Position numbers and translations under genes: made by a program | Source of the DNA: Fulvivirga marina | GTDB taxonomy: Bacteria > Bacteroidota > Bacteroidia > Cytophagales > Cyclobacteriaceae | Length of the DNA stretch: 64,000 bases | NCBI RefSeq assembly: GCF_016775155.1 | Contig: NZ_JAEUGD010000066.1 | Location: 188,763-252,762 of the forward strand | Reading direction: 5' to 3' | The notes under the pieces: model-generated | What the model was told of the DNA's origin: nothing | The model's database searches: none | The model's input: the letters and a program-made list of their open reading frames with translations, nothing else | Shown here: positions 7,485 to 15,439 of the stretch, piece by piece | Layout of the letters: the number at the start of each line of letters is the position of its first letter | Position numbering within the stretch: position 1 is the stretch's first letter

Positions 7485-8894
7485 ATGCCGAGACTTGCAA
7501 CTCTGGCGGTCTTGAGTATGCTGTTTATCACGGCCTGCACTCAAGACGAGATCTATACCCACGACCCAGCCAAGATTGAAGCTTTAGAGCACACCTATCA
7601 AGAGTACCTAAACCACTATAAGGACTCTAAAATAGCCTTTGAGCTACTTGAAAAGTTGAGAACCCTAGCCATAGAATTAGATAACAAAGAATACTTAGCT
7701 AAGTACTATGACAATCACGGTTATCTCAATAGAAAAAATGACAAAAATGGAGAAGCTATCAAATCGTATAAATTGGCAATGAACCTCTATAGCCAATTAA
7801 AAGATTCTCTAAAAATGGCAAAGATGGCGTCAAATATTGGTAATGCCTACAGAGTGGCTGAACGACCTTTGGAAGCTCTAAAATATCATGAAAGAGCTGA
7901 AAACATATATATTCAACTGAACGAAAAACAGAAACTGCCACTGGTATATGATAACCTCAGTTTAGTGTATTTAGCCTTGGAAGAATTTGACAAGGCAGAA
8001 TACCATATTTCAAAAAGCCTAGAAGCCAGTATTGTTTTGGAATCATCATTTTGGATATATAATGCATATGCTTCGTACGGTGAACTATATTTCAGACAAC
8101 AAAGGTTTGATGAAGCTATAAAAAACTATGAAAAAGCTCTGACATATTTAAACGATAATCAGGAACTGGAAAAGGCCTTTCTACATGGTAACATAGGGGA
8201 AAGCTATATGAATACAGGCGAACTCAGTCAGGCCGAAAAATGGCTCAATGAAGCCCTGCAAATAAAAACCGCTTTGGATGATGCCGATAAACGGCCGAAC
8301 CTGAATTATTTGGCAGAACTGGCCTCCCTCAAAGGTGATTACAAAGCTGCCCTAAAATATTATGACCAGGTGGTGGAGCTTTCCGTGTCTGATAAAGAAT
8401 TGCTCTCCGAAGAACTCAGTACTGCTTTAGAAGCCCTGCAAACGCTGAGCAACAACCCGTCTGCCCGAGCTGCTGGTCTGGTGGTTTCCTCCCAAAAATA
8501 TAGCCTGATCCGGGATAAAAAGAATAAATTACTGGAAGAGCAAAATGAGCTGATATCCTCCATGTATGCGCAGCAAAGCGTTGATATGGCGGAAGCTGAA
8601 ATTACGCACTTGAACAATGAAGAAAAGTATAAGCACGAGTTACTGCAAAAGGAACAGCGAGCAGATTTAATGAATATCGTTTACGCCATAAGCGCTGCCC
8701 TTGGCCTGCTTTTGTTGGTGTTTGTGCTGTATAAATACAGGAAAAGACTAATCATGTATCGCAATTATAAAAATCAACAAGAGAGAAAGAGTAACAAACT
8801 AGAAAAGCTGCACGAAAGGCTGGAAGAAGAGGTACTAGCCTTAAACCAACAGGTGCATTCTATCAGACAAATGCTCAGGGACAGCCAATCTTAA
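7485..8894 (+). CDS. TPR-repeat lipoprotein with membrane anchor and coiled coil
   Basis: A 469-residue envelope protein. It starts with a lipoprotein signal (lipobox ITAC near residue 18), followed by about six TPR units over residues 45-310 with typical A/G-Y spacing, a linker, one transmembrane helix near 393-412 and a C-terminal coiled coil. The layout is that of Bacteroidota TPR sensors whose C-terminus usually holds a histidine kinase or LuxR domain, but here no output domain follows, so it is probably a scaffold or a partner of another protein. The frame is open back to 7377, but that extension would cover the promoter and inverted repeat; ATG at 7485 starts directly at the signal peptide. 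Confidence 0.75.
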   Translation: MPRLATLAVLSMLFITACTQDEIYTHDPAKIEALEHTYQEYLNHYKDSKIAFELLEKLRTLAIELDNKEYLAKYYDNHGYLNRKNDKNGEAIKSYKLAMNLYSQLKDSLKMAKMASNIGNAYRVAERPLEALKYHERAENIYIQLNEKQKLPLVYDNLSLVYLALEEFDKAEYHISKSLEASIVLESSFWIYNAYASYGELYFRQQRFDEAIKNYEKALTYLNDNQELEKAFLHGNIGESYMNTGELSQAEKWLNEALQIKTALDDADKRPNLNYLAELASLKGDYKAALKYYDQVVELSVSDKELLSEELSTALEALQTLSNNPSARAAGLVVSSQKYSLIRDKKNKLLEEQNELISSMYAQQSVDMAEAEITHLNNEEKYKHELLQKEQRADLMNIVYAISAALGLLLLVFVLYKYRKRLIMYRNYKNQQERKSNKLEKLHERLEEEVLALNQQVHSIRQMLRDSQS

Positions 8895-8934
8895 GTGGCT
8901 GCCTTGACCTATAGTAGTTTCATTATACACTAAT

Positions 8935-9411
8935 TTATTCCAGGGCGGCTCTTTTTAGCTCATTAATTGTATCCGCAAGCTTGTCAGAGGCATTTATCAT
9001 CACTTCAAGTTTCTTTTGATACTTGCCTACCTCCTTTTCAGAGTTTTTCAATTGCTCCTGAAGCTCTTTTATTTGATTGCTGTTTTCCCTGAGCAGGATC
9101 AACGACTTTTCAAAAGCCGCTTTAGCATCACTATGGGCAAGTTCCTGAAGTTCGGAAATGCTGCTGCTATATTCGTGGGGCTTCTCCATCCCCTCACCTG
9201 AATAGAATAATTCATCTGTGGTGATACCGAATATTTTCGCCAGAACAGGAATAAGGTCTACCGGTATTTTCCTTCTGCCGTTTTCATAATTAGAAACTAC
9301 ACTGCGCGTAAACAATTGACCCGTGATCTCCTGCATCTGTTCTCCAAGCTCAGTTTGAGATAAATTATTTTTCTTCCTAAAGTGCGAGATTCTTTCGGTA
9401 ATTGTTTTCAA
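8935..9411 (-). CDS. XRE-family transcriptional regulator with coiled-coil tail
   Basis: A 158-residue DNA-binding protein. Residues 5-70 form a Cro/CI-type helix-turn-helix (LSQTELGEQM, then VVSNYENGRRKIPVD), like those of stress and phage-type repressors. Residues 95-155 form a heptad-patterned coiled coil, presumably for dimerisation. An in-frame TAA six codons upstream leaves TTG at 9409-9411 as the start. It is divergent from the small-gene cluster beginning at 9641, and two dyads lie between them, so it probably represses itself and that cluster. Confidence 0.8.
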   Translation of the reverse strand: MKTITERISHFRKKNNLSQTELGEQMQEITGQLFTRSVVSNYENGRRKIPVDLIPVLAKIFGITTDELFYSGEGMEKPHEYSSSISELQELAHSDAKAAFEKSLILLRENSNQIKELQEQLKNSEKEVGKYQKKLEVMINASDKLADTINELKRAALE

Positions 9412-9431
9412 TTTGTTGACAAAATATTATA

Positions 9432-9476
9432 TTTACACACATGAATGTAAACAAAATGAATACATGATTCATGTAT
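9432..9476. promoter_or_regulatory. Two related dyads, putative XRE operators
   Basis: A perfect 17-base palindrome ATACATGATTCATGTAT lies at 9460-9476. Next to it is TTTACA (9432-9437) with TGTAAA (9446-9451). Both contain the core ATTCATGT (on the minus strand in the second). They lie immediately upstream of the XRE gene's start, as expected for an autoregulatory operator pair. Confidence 0.55.
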
Positions 9477-9640
9477 GCTGTTTGCATCACATAAAGATCA
9501 AATATATATAAAACCATTGAATTTGCCATTGGCCTGTAACCCATTTGGAAATACGGTCCGGGGCAAAACAAAACGGGAGTTTTATATAGGTAAAATTGAA
9601 AGTAGTTCGCCCCACTGAGCAGTAATCAAAACTTAAAAAC

Positions 9641-9925
9641 ATGCCTACTGTAAAGGATTATCAAACTGTGATACAAAGCATGGAGCTTCTGGCCATGAAG
9701 ATGGAAGTCATAACGCAAGAGCTGTTTGAGGCCAATATCGACTTCATCTGCCAGCTGGCAGAATCTGAGCTAAAGGAGGAGTTAAACGGCAACCTCTCTT
9801 CCTATGGCGCCAGGTTTCAGGGGCTTATAGAAGGGCTGGAAGAAGAAATGAAATTATTAAAAAGGGAAAAGATCAATTATCAGTTTCGTAAAAAACTAAT
9901 GGCTGAGCGTGTCCCGCTCTGGTAA
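9641..9925 (+). CDS. Small helical protein of unknown function (94 aa)
   Basis: I do not recognise a family. The product is predicted alpha-helical and acidic in its middle, with a basic stretch (LLKREK and FRKKLMAER) near the end; no signal peptide or membrane segment. Its central NIDFICQL...ELKEEL resembles NMDFANLI...GLDEL in the 105-aa gene at 10372, so the two may be diverged paralogues. It is the first gene divergent from the XRE regulator and is followed 1 base later by the structured element at 9927-10011. Confidence 0.5.
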   Translation: MPTVKDYQTVIQSMELLAMKMEVITQELFEANIDFICQLAESELKEELNGNLSSYGARFQGLIEGLEEEMKLLKREKINYQFRKKLMAERVPLW

Positions 9926-9926
9926 A

Positions 9927-10011
9927 GGCAGCCCTGTTGATTTGGGTTTAGGTTGACGGGTCAACGGGAGGTGCGCGTAATGGCACCTCCCAAATTGCCT
10001 GAAGGGACTGC
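9927..10011 (+). ncRNA. Structured RNA-like element, copy A
   Basis: A three-tier fold can be drawn. Outer stem: GCAGCCCT (9928-9935) with AGGG-A-CTGC (10003-10011, one bulge). Conserved unpaired core: TTGGGTTTAGGTTGA (9942-9956). Middle stem: CGGG (9957-9960) with CCTG (9998-10001). Apical hairpin: GGGAGGTGC (9966-9974) with GCACCTCCC (9983-9991). Copy B at 10295-10365 has the same architecture with different stem sequences. It lies between two small genes, ending 29 bases before the HTH gene, so it may be a leader, a processed small RNA or a terminator-like spacer. Confidence 0.5.
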
Positions 10012-10040
10012 ATAGGCATTTATATTCTGAGTAGCACAAA

Positions 10041-10286
10041 ATGAAGTCAAGCAAGGTAATCGAAAGAATAGTACAAACCGATCGTCTTCTTCAAAGTGGG
10101 AACATAGGCAACGCTGACGATTTCGCCAAACAACTTGATGTATCCAAACGTACGGTATTTAACCTGCTAAAGATGCTGAAAGATGACTTTGGCGCTCCTG
10201 TAATATTCGACAAAAGGTCAAAAAGCTACAGGTATGCCAGGAAAGGAAGTATAGTGATGGATTTTGTAACAGAGGATAATATTTAA
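10041..10286 (+). CDS. Small HTH_11/DeoR-type DNA-binding protein (81 aa)
   Basis: Residues about 5-65 form a winged helix-turn-helix of the HTH_11 type: ADDFAKQLDVSKRTVFNLLKML is the HTH, and VIFDKRSKSYRYA is a typical beta-wing. There is no effector domain, so it is a stand-alone DNA-binding unit, probably a dimeric repressor or an architectural protein. It sits between the two structured elements in a cluster facing the XRE regulator. Target unknown. Confidence 0.65.
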   Translation: MKSSKVIERIVQTDRLLQSGNIGNADDFAKQLDVSKRTVFNLLKMLKDDFGAPVIFDKRSKSYRYARKGSIVMDFVTEDNI

Positions 10287-10294
10287 AGCAACCC

Positions 10295-10365
10295 GTTTCA
10301 ATTGGGTTTAGGTTGAACGCCACCAACGGGAGGGGCAAGTGCCTCCCGGCGGTGGCTACTGAAAC
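10295..10365 (+). ncRNA. Structured RNA-like element, copy B
   Basis: Second copy of the element at 9927-10011. Outer stem GTTTCA (10295-10300) with TGAAAC (10360-10365); conserved core TTGGGTTTAGGTTGA (10302-10316), identical to copy A; middle stem GCCACC (10319-10324) with GGTGGC (10351-10356); apical hairpin GGGAGG (10328-10333) with CCTCCC (10342-10347) preceded by the shared AAC. The outer and middle stems differ in sequence from copy A yet still pair, which is compensatory change. It ends 6 bases before the next start codon. Confidence 0.5.
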
Positions 10366-10371
10366 ATTTGA

Positions 10372-10689
10372 ATGATGAAAGACAATACTACCTCTTGGGA
10401 GGAATCACAAAACCAGTACCGGCTCTTGCTCGAAGGCATGAACGAACTCATAAAGAACACCACACGGCTGGCAGAAACCTACAAAAGCACCAACATGGAT
10501 TTCGCCAATTTGATCTACGAAAATGGCCTTGACGAGCTAATGCATAAAGCAAACCTGATAAAGGTCTACGAGCACAATTTCGAATTGATGTACTACAGCA
10601 TGAAACGTCATGTAGAACAGTTGAAGCAACTCATGGATGCGCAGAAATTAACTATGATTAAGGATACGGTGAATTATCCGTTGAATTGA
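10372..10689 (+). CDS. Small helical protein of unknown function (105 aa)
   Basis: No family recognised. Predicted almost wholly alpha-helical, with conserved-looking LLEGMNELIKN and NMDFANLIYENGLDEL segments, the latter similar to the 94-aa gene at 9641. No signal peptide or membrane segment. Two adjacent ATG codons (10372, 10375) are possible starts. The start codon is just 6 bases behind the structured element copy B, so its translation could be influenced by that fold. Confidence 0.5.
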   Translation: MMKDNTTSWEESQNQYRLLLEGMNELIKNTTRLAETYKSTNMDFANLIYENGLDELMHKANLIKVYEHNFELMYYSMKRHVEQLKQLMDAQKLTMIKDTVNYPLN

Positions 10690-10721
10690 GGGGTGTAAGT
10701 ATATACTGAACTTAGAAGGTG

Positions 10722-10839
10722 GAAAAACACCTCCGTAGTCCCCTCAAGGGGACATTTAGTGCGGTGGCCTCTATCCTATTGCAGCATACTTTAAGTAAGT
10801 CTTTTAAGATAACTCACCTGTTTTATGGCCTGTCGGGGG
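10722..10839 (+). repeat. Palindromic dispersed repeat, left copy
   Basis: GAAAAACACC, then the hairpin GTCCCC-TCAA-GGGGAC, then CATTT, an outer GGTG that can pair with CACC, CTATCCTATT and a degenerate tail ending in ATGGCCTGTCG. The same order recurs at 16103-16195 with the tail motif at 16371. Repeats of this look are dispersed in Bacteroidota chromosomes. An open frame crossing it (10719-10925) is not a gene. Confidence 0.65.
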
Positions 10840-10943
10840 ACGGCCATGGGGAAGTGACTTTGTTCTTGCTAGTGGTTATATACCCTACAACAGTACAACT
10901 ACTTGATAAACAAGAAGCAAGATGAAAAACAAAATAAAAATTA

Positions 10944-10971
10944 TTGAAATAATTATTTAATCATATATTTG
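10944..10971 (+). promoter_or_regulatory. Probable promoter of the RHS gene
   Basis: TTG (10944-10946) and TATATTTG (10964-10971, a perfect TAnnTTTG) are separated by 17 bases, slightly short of the preferred 19. They lie 58 bases upstream of the RHS start codon in an AT-rich stretch. No other candidate is visible in the 338-base gap, the rest of which is the dispersed repeat. Confidence 0.45.
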
Positions 10972-11028
10972 AAACTGCCCCTTCATTATGCATTTGCTGC
11001 TTTTAAACCACAGTTCAAGACCTAATAA

Positions 11029-14000
11029 ATGAAAGAGCTCCAGAGTACAAGCAACCGCTTAGTAAAATACATACTGATATTCCTGCTATTCATTGGTGGT
11101 TATAGCGGCCACGCCCAAAATCCCATCACGTGGACCGACCTGGTAGGCGTGGAAGTGCAGGCAGACAATACCCTGCGCAAAACCGGAGGCTGGGGAACAG
11201 ACAATGGGGGCGCTGCATCTGCGGAAGTATTAGCCGCAGACACCGATGGTTGGGCTGAGTTTACCGTCTACCCCACAGGGTACGAGCGCTACTATGGATT
11301 GACCCAAAACAACATCGATGCAACCAAAAACATCGACTATGCTATCAAAATTAATAGCATCAATACCATCGTGATCCAGGAAAGCGGCGTATCCCGCGGA
11401 GGCTACGGAAGCATAGAAGCCGGAGACGTACTAAGAGTAGAACGAACCGATACCACCATAACTTATAAAAAGAATGGAGCCACCTTCTACACCTCACAAA
11501 TAGCGTCAACCACAACACTCAGAGTAGATGTATGCCTTTACCATAACGATGGAGAAATCAGGAACGGCACCCTCAACTTTGGCGCAGCTACAGTAGAAGC
11601 CCCGAACGCCCCTACAGCCCTGCAAAGCACCACGCTAAGCTCAAACAGCGTAAGCCTGCAATGGACAGATAATGCCGAAGACGAAGCCGGCTTTATCATC
11701 GAACGACAAACCGGAGCGGGAGCCTACGAACAAGTCGCTAACCTGGCTCCCAACACCATCAGCTATACCGATACCACCGTAACCAGTGCCCTCAGCTATA
11801 CCTACCGGGTATATGCCTACAACCCAGGAGGCAACTCCTCCTATAGCAATACCCAGACCGTAACCCCCGAGGAAACCACAAGAGCAGGCTTCCCGATTAC
11901 CTGGACCGATAAAATAGGCGTAGAAGTACAGGCAGACAATGCCTTGCTCAAAACCGCAGGTTGGGGCACCGACAATGCCGGAGCCACCTCCGTAGAAATA
12001 CTTCCGGCCGGCACCGATGGCTGGGCAGAACTTACAGCCTATGCCACCGGCTACGAACGCTACTTTGGCCTCACCGAAAACAGCACCGATGCAACCAATA
12101 ACATCGATTATGCCATCAAACTCAGCAGTGGCAACACCATCGTAGTCAGTGAGCAAAGCCAGAACAAACATGGTATAGGAGATATCACAGATGGAGACAT
12201 CCTGCGCATAGAAAGGACAGGAACCACCATAACCTACAAAAAGAATGGAGAAGTTTATTACACCTCAACAACCCCCTCTACCGGCCCCTTGATGGTAGAC
12301 GTTAGCCTTTACCATAGCAACGGACAGATTAAAGGAACAGCCATATCCTTCGAGGCCGTCGTAGCTCCGGAAATTCCCGCCAATGTGCAGGCCATCGCAA
12401 CCGACTTTGATAAAAACCTCATCACCTGGACAGCCCAGGCCCCGACCATAAGCTATGAGATAGAAAGATCACTCAATGAAACCAATGGCTTTGCAAGAGT
12501 AGCCACCACCATCCGGGGAGCTCATGAATACAGCGAAGGCAACCTTACCGGCGCCACCACTTATTATTACCGGGTAAGAGCAACCAACGGACAACAATAC
12601 TCCGGCTATAGCCCCGTGATCAGCTCCACAACCCAAACCTCCATAGCCACCAACAACACCCAAGTCCACAAAGAACAATACAACGGCAACATATCAGCCA
12701 TCAAGTGGAAAACCCATGGAGATACAGAGGAAAAACTGTACACCTACAGCTACGACCCCATGAACCGGATCAAAACCGCCCAATATGCCCAAGGAAAAAC
12801 CCAGGCCAACAAAACCTGGACCACCCAATCAGCACAAGGCGGCTACAGCATACATAACATCAACTACGACCTGAACGGAAACATCCAAAGCCTCAACAGA
12901 CAGTCCATAGCAGAAGACCTGCGCACCATAGATGCCCTGACCTACAACTATGCCAACGGAGGCAACCAGCTGACTGCCGTCAGTGATGCCGCAGGGTGGG
13001 AAGGCTTCACCGATAAAAACACCGCAGGAGATGACTACGATTACGATGCCAATGGCAACATGATCGTAGACAGGAACAAAGGCATCACCATCACCTACAA
13101 CCACCTGAACCTGCCCGTAAGAGTAGAGAAAGACACCAACAACTACATCGTCTACCACTACGACGCTACAGGCGTAAAACAAGAACAGATCGTCTATGAA
13201 GAAGGCAAAGCCCCCAAAAGCACCCGATACTTCGGAGAGCTGATCTATGAAGACGGAGAGCTGACCATGATCCAACATGAAGAAGGGCGAGTAGTGATCG
13301 ATGAAATTACAGGAGACTTCGAATATCAGTACCATTTAAAAGACCATTTGGGAAATACAAGGCTGACCTTCACGACGAAGCCGAAAACGATCGATTTCCC
13401 AGCCCGCTTTGAGACAGAAACAGCAGCAGATGAAGAACAACTATACAGTGGCATAGACAACACCCGGGTAATATTCCCCAGTGCAGATGCCACGCAGGAC
13501 TCTATCCATGTAACAGGAGACGATGAAGTCATAGGACTGAACAACCAGATCTCCGCCGGAGCCGCACTGAGCATCCCCGTAGGCCCCGGCGATAAGCTGG
13601 ACATGCAGGTGTACAGCTACTACGAAGCAGGAGACTATGGCAGTCCACAGTCTGCCAATGCAGTATTGATGGCCGTGGCCGGAGCCTTTGGAGGAGTAAA
13701 TGGTGGCAATACCTATGAGCAGTCTACCTATGATGCTTTTAGCAGTGCGCATGAAAATAGTATGGTGGTAGCAGGTAACAATGCAGGAAGTACTGTTCCC
13801 GCAGCCTACCTGAACTACATCCTGTTCGATGAAAAAATGAACCCTTACAAATTTGGGCATACTCAAATCACGGGAACTGCCAACAGTCATGAGCTAGTGA
13901 CCTTGAATGGTGTTATTGTAGACCAAACAGGCTTTGCCTATATTTACCTGAGCAATGAGAGTGATAGTCCATTGCCGGTGTTCTTTGATGATATGAATGT

Positions 14001-14931
14001 GGTGCTTACGGAGAGTAATGTGGTGCAGAAGGATGATTACTATCCTTTTGGGTTAACCTTTAACTCTTACCAGAGAGTCACGGCCAAGGAGAATAAATGG
14101 AAATTCCAGGGGCAGGAACACATTGATGATCTGGGGCTTAACTGGGACTCTTTCAAATGGAGAAATCACCAACCAGATATAGGAAGGTTCTTTAATGTTG
14201 ATCCGTTGGCAGAAAAGTACGTTTATAACAGTCCGTACGCATTTAGTGAGAACAAGGTAACTTCTCATATTGAATTGGAAGGTTTGGAGGCAGTGTCTCT
14301 TAAGAAAGATATAAATAATCTTGTAATTGTGGTTCAGGGTTACGGGGGAGCAAGTCCAAGTGATGGGAAAACACAAGCACAAAATAGCCCAGAAATAGGC
14401 GGTGGAATTGATTACTCGGGTATCGGAAGTGTAACTTCTTTGGAATCAAAAGACACACAAGTTGCAGTTTTTGCATCTTCGCATAGTAGCAATACAAAAA
14501 ATGATATATCAAAAAGTATATCTAATTTTAACTCTGCGAGTCCTGAAGGAAAAGTAGTATTAGTAGGCCATAGTTTAGGTGGAGATAATTTGGTGGAGAT
14601 GGTTAATGAAAATAGTAATTTGAAGGTTGATGCATTAATAACTCTAGATATTGCTGATTACTTCAGTGACACTGAAATTTCTGAGAATGTCGGAACGGCC
14701 ATTAATTATTATCAGACAAACTTTTTTCCTATGGGTGACAAAGTAACTGCGAAGAATCCAGAAAAAACTAAGACGATAAATATTGAGGCTAAGAATTCAA
14801 CACATCGTAGTATAGATAATAACCTTAAAGGGAGTGTGATAAATAGCGTTATTTATCACACTCAGAGTTCCTCGTCCAGCGATGGTTTTGTTGGTCCTCC
14901 AAAGCCTACAGACATAAAACCACCTTTTTAA
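11029..14931 (+). CDS. RHS/YD-repeat polymorphic toxin with alpha/beta-hydrolase tip
   Basis: A 1300-residue exported protein. Signal peptide at residues 1-30 (cleavage after HAQ). Two tandem copies of a ~160-residue domain starting with ITWTD (about 33-190 and 290-445), each followed by a fibronectin-III-like domain; YD/RHS repeats from about 550; the RHS core at 766 (YHLKDHLGNTR) and near 1052 (GRFFNVDPLAEKY). After about 1085 the sequence changes to a variable tip with a lipase-type GHSLGG (1180-1185, nucleophile Ser1182), LDIAD after a strand, and a late His in NSTHRS: a likely Ser-Asp-His triad. The body is GC-rich at third positions while the tip is AT-rich, as expected of an exchanged toxin domain. 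Substrate (lipid or other ester) is inferred. Confidence 0.85.
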   Translation: MKELQSTSNRLVKYILIFLLFIGGYSGHAQNPITWTDLVGVEVQADNTLRKTGGWGTDNGGAASAEVLAADTDGWAEFTVYPTGYERYYGLTQNNIDATKNIDYAIKINSINTIVIQESGVSRGGYGSIEAGDVLRVERTDTTITYKKNGATFYTSQIASTTTLRVDVCLYHNDGEIRNGTLNFGAATVEAPNAPTALQSTTLSSNSVSLQWTDNAEDEAGFIIERQTGAGAYEQVANLAPNTISYTDTTVTSALSYTYRVYAYNPGGNSSYSNTQTVTPEETTRAGFPITWTDKIGVEVQADNALLKTAGWGTDNAGATSVEILPAGTDGWAELTAYATGYERYFGLTENSTDATNNIDYAIKLSSGNTIVVSEQSQNKHGIGDITDGDILRIERTGTTITYKKNGEVYYTSTTPSTGPLMVDVSLYHSNGQIKGTAISFEAVVAPEIPANVQAIATDFDKNLITWTAQAPTISYEIERSLNETNGFARVATTIRGAHEYSEGNLTGATTYYYRVRATNGQQYSGYSPVISSTTQTSIATNNTQVHKEQYNGNISAIKWKTHGDTEEKLYTYSYDPMNRIKTAQYAQGKTQANKTWTTQSAQGGYSIHNINYDLNGNIQSLNRQSIAEDLRTIDALTYNYANGGNQLTAVSDAAGWEGFTDKNTAGDDYDYDANGNMIVDRNKGITITYNHLNLPVRVEKDTNNYIVYHYDATGVKQEQIVYEEGKAPKSTRYFGELIYEDGELTMIQHEEGRVVIDEITGDFEYQYHLKDHLGNTRLTFTTKPKTIDFPARFETETAADEEQLYSGIDNTRVIFPSADATQDSIHVTGDDEVIGLNNQISAGAALSIPVGPGDKLDMQVYSYYEAGDYGSPQSANAVLMAVAGAFGGVNGGNTYEQSTYDAFSSAHENSMVVAGNNAGSTVPAAYLNYILFDEKMNPYKFGHTQITGTANSHELVTLNGVIVDQTGFAYIYLSNESDSPLPVFFDDMNVVLTESNVVQKDDYYPFGLTFNSYQRVTAKENKWKFQGQEHIDDLGLNWDSFKWRNHQPDIGRFFNVDPLAEKYVYNSPYAFSENKVTSHIELEGLEAVSLKKDINNLVIVVQGYGGASPSDGKTQAQNSPEIGGGIDYSGIGSVTSLESKDTQVAVFASSHSSNTKNDISKSISNFNSASPEGKVVLVGHSLGGDNLVEMVNENSNLKVDALITLDIADYFSDTEISENVGTAINYYQTNFFPMGDKVTAKNPEKTKTINIEAKNSTHRSIDNNLKGSVINSVIYHTQSSSSSDGFVGPPKPTDIKPPF

Positions 14932-14932
14932 A

Positions 14933-15181
14933 ATGAAAAGAATTATAGCCTTTTTGATTATTGGAGCCTTTCTTCTCATACTTTTTTTGAGTTTAAAAGA
15001 TAATGTATATGTTCCTATACTGTATATCCTTATTGCCGTTGAACTTTATAATACATATCTTCTAATAGCTAAACTTAGGAGGAATATAAATGCTCAATTG
15101 TTGATGGTTTTGCTTTGTGCCGTGGGTATGTTATTGTTTGGGGTTTATTTGATAGTATTATCCAATAGTTTGGTTGTGTAG
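14933..15181 (+). CDS. Small membrane protein, putative immunity protein
   Basis: An 82-residue protein with three predicted transmembrane helices (about 4-20, 27-46 and 55-79) and a short basic loop (AKLRRN). It begins one base after the stop of the RHS toxin gene, the standard immunity position in polymorphic toxin loci. A membrane immunity protein would suit a toxin acting on membrane lipids. No family recognised; the role rests on context and topology. Confidence 0.6.
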   Translation: MKRIIAFLIIGAFLLILFLSLKDNVYVPILYILIAVELYNTYLLIAKLRRNINAQLLMVLLCAVGMLLFGVYLIVLSNSLVV

Positions 15182-15183
15182 AG

Positions 15184-15294
15184 GTAATACACAGTTCCTA
15201 CCATGTTCTATATGGTACATCATATCTTTTAATACCTTTAAACGAAGATGAGGGGGTTGAAAAAATGTTGGAGAAGTTTAAAGATACTTATTAG
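15184..15294 (+). pseudogene. Remnant of a gene 3' end
   Basis: A 36-codon open frame without a start codon (VIHSSYHVLYGTSY, then LIPLNEDEGVEKMLEKF, then stop) reads like the end of a globular protein, with a charged helix. It directly follows the immunity gene. Remnants of displaced toxin tips or immunity genes are common behind RHS genes. The parent gene is not recognisable. Confidence 0.35.
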
Positions 15295-15439
15295 TGGAGT
15301 TACCATGATAAACTGAAATACCAAAGCCTTGCATTGCTTATACATTACAGCCCAAAGCTCCCGATGATCGTCTAACAAGGAGTATCTCTTTTTTCTCCAA
15401 AAAGCAGTACCTTGAAAAATTTTCTAGCCAGGAAGAACA

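Noticed and set aside
9927-10365. Retron or CRISPR-associated RNA for the structured elements
   Set aside because: No reverse transcriptase, Cas gene or spacer-like array is nearby; only two copies exist, spaced by a gene.
10719-10925. Open 68-codon frame in the gap before the RHS gene
   Set aside because: It runs across the palindromic dispersed repeat and has no protein features.
11641-12171. Open 176-codon frame antisense to the RHS gene
   Set aside because: It arises from the GC-rich codon use of the RHS body; composition is low-complexity (Gly/Val/Ala rich) and it has no family features. The same holds for frames at 12829-13335 and 13441-13890.
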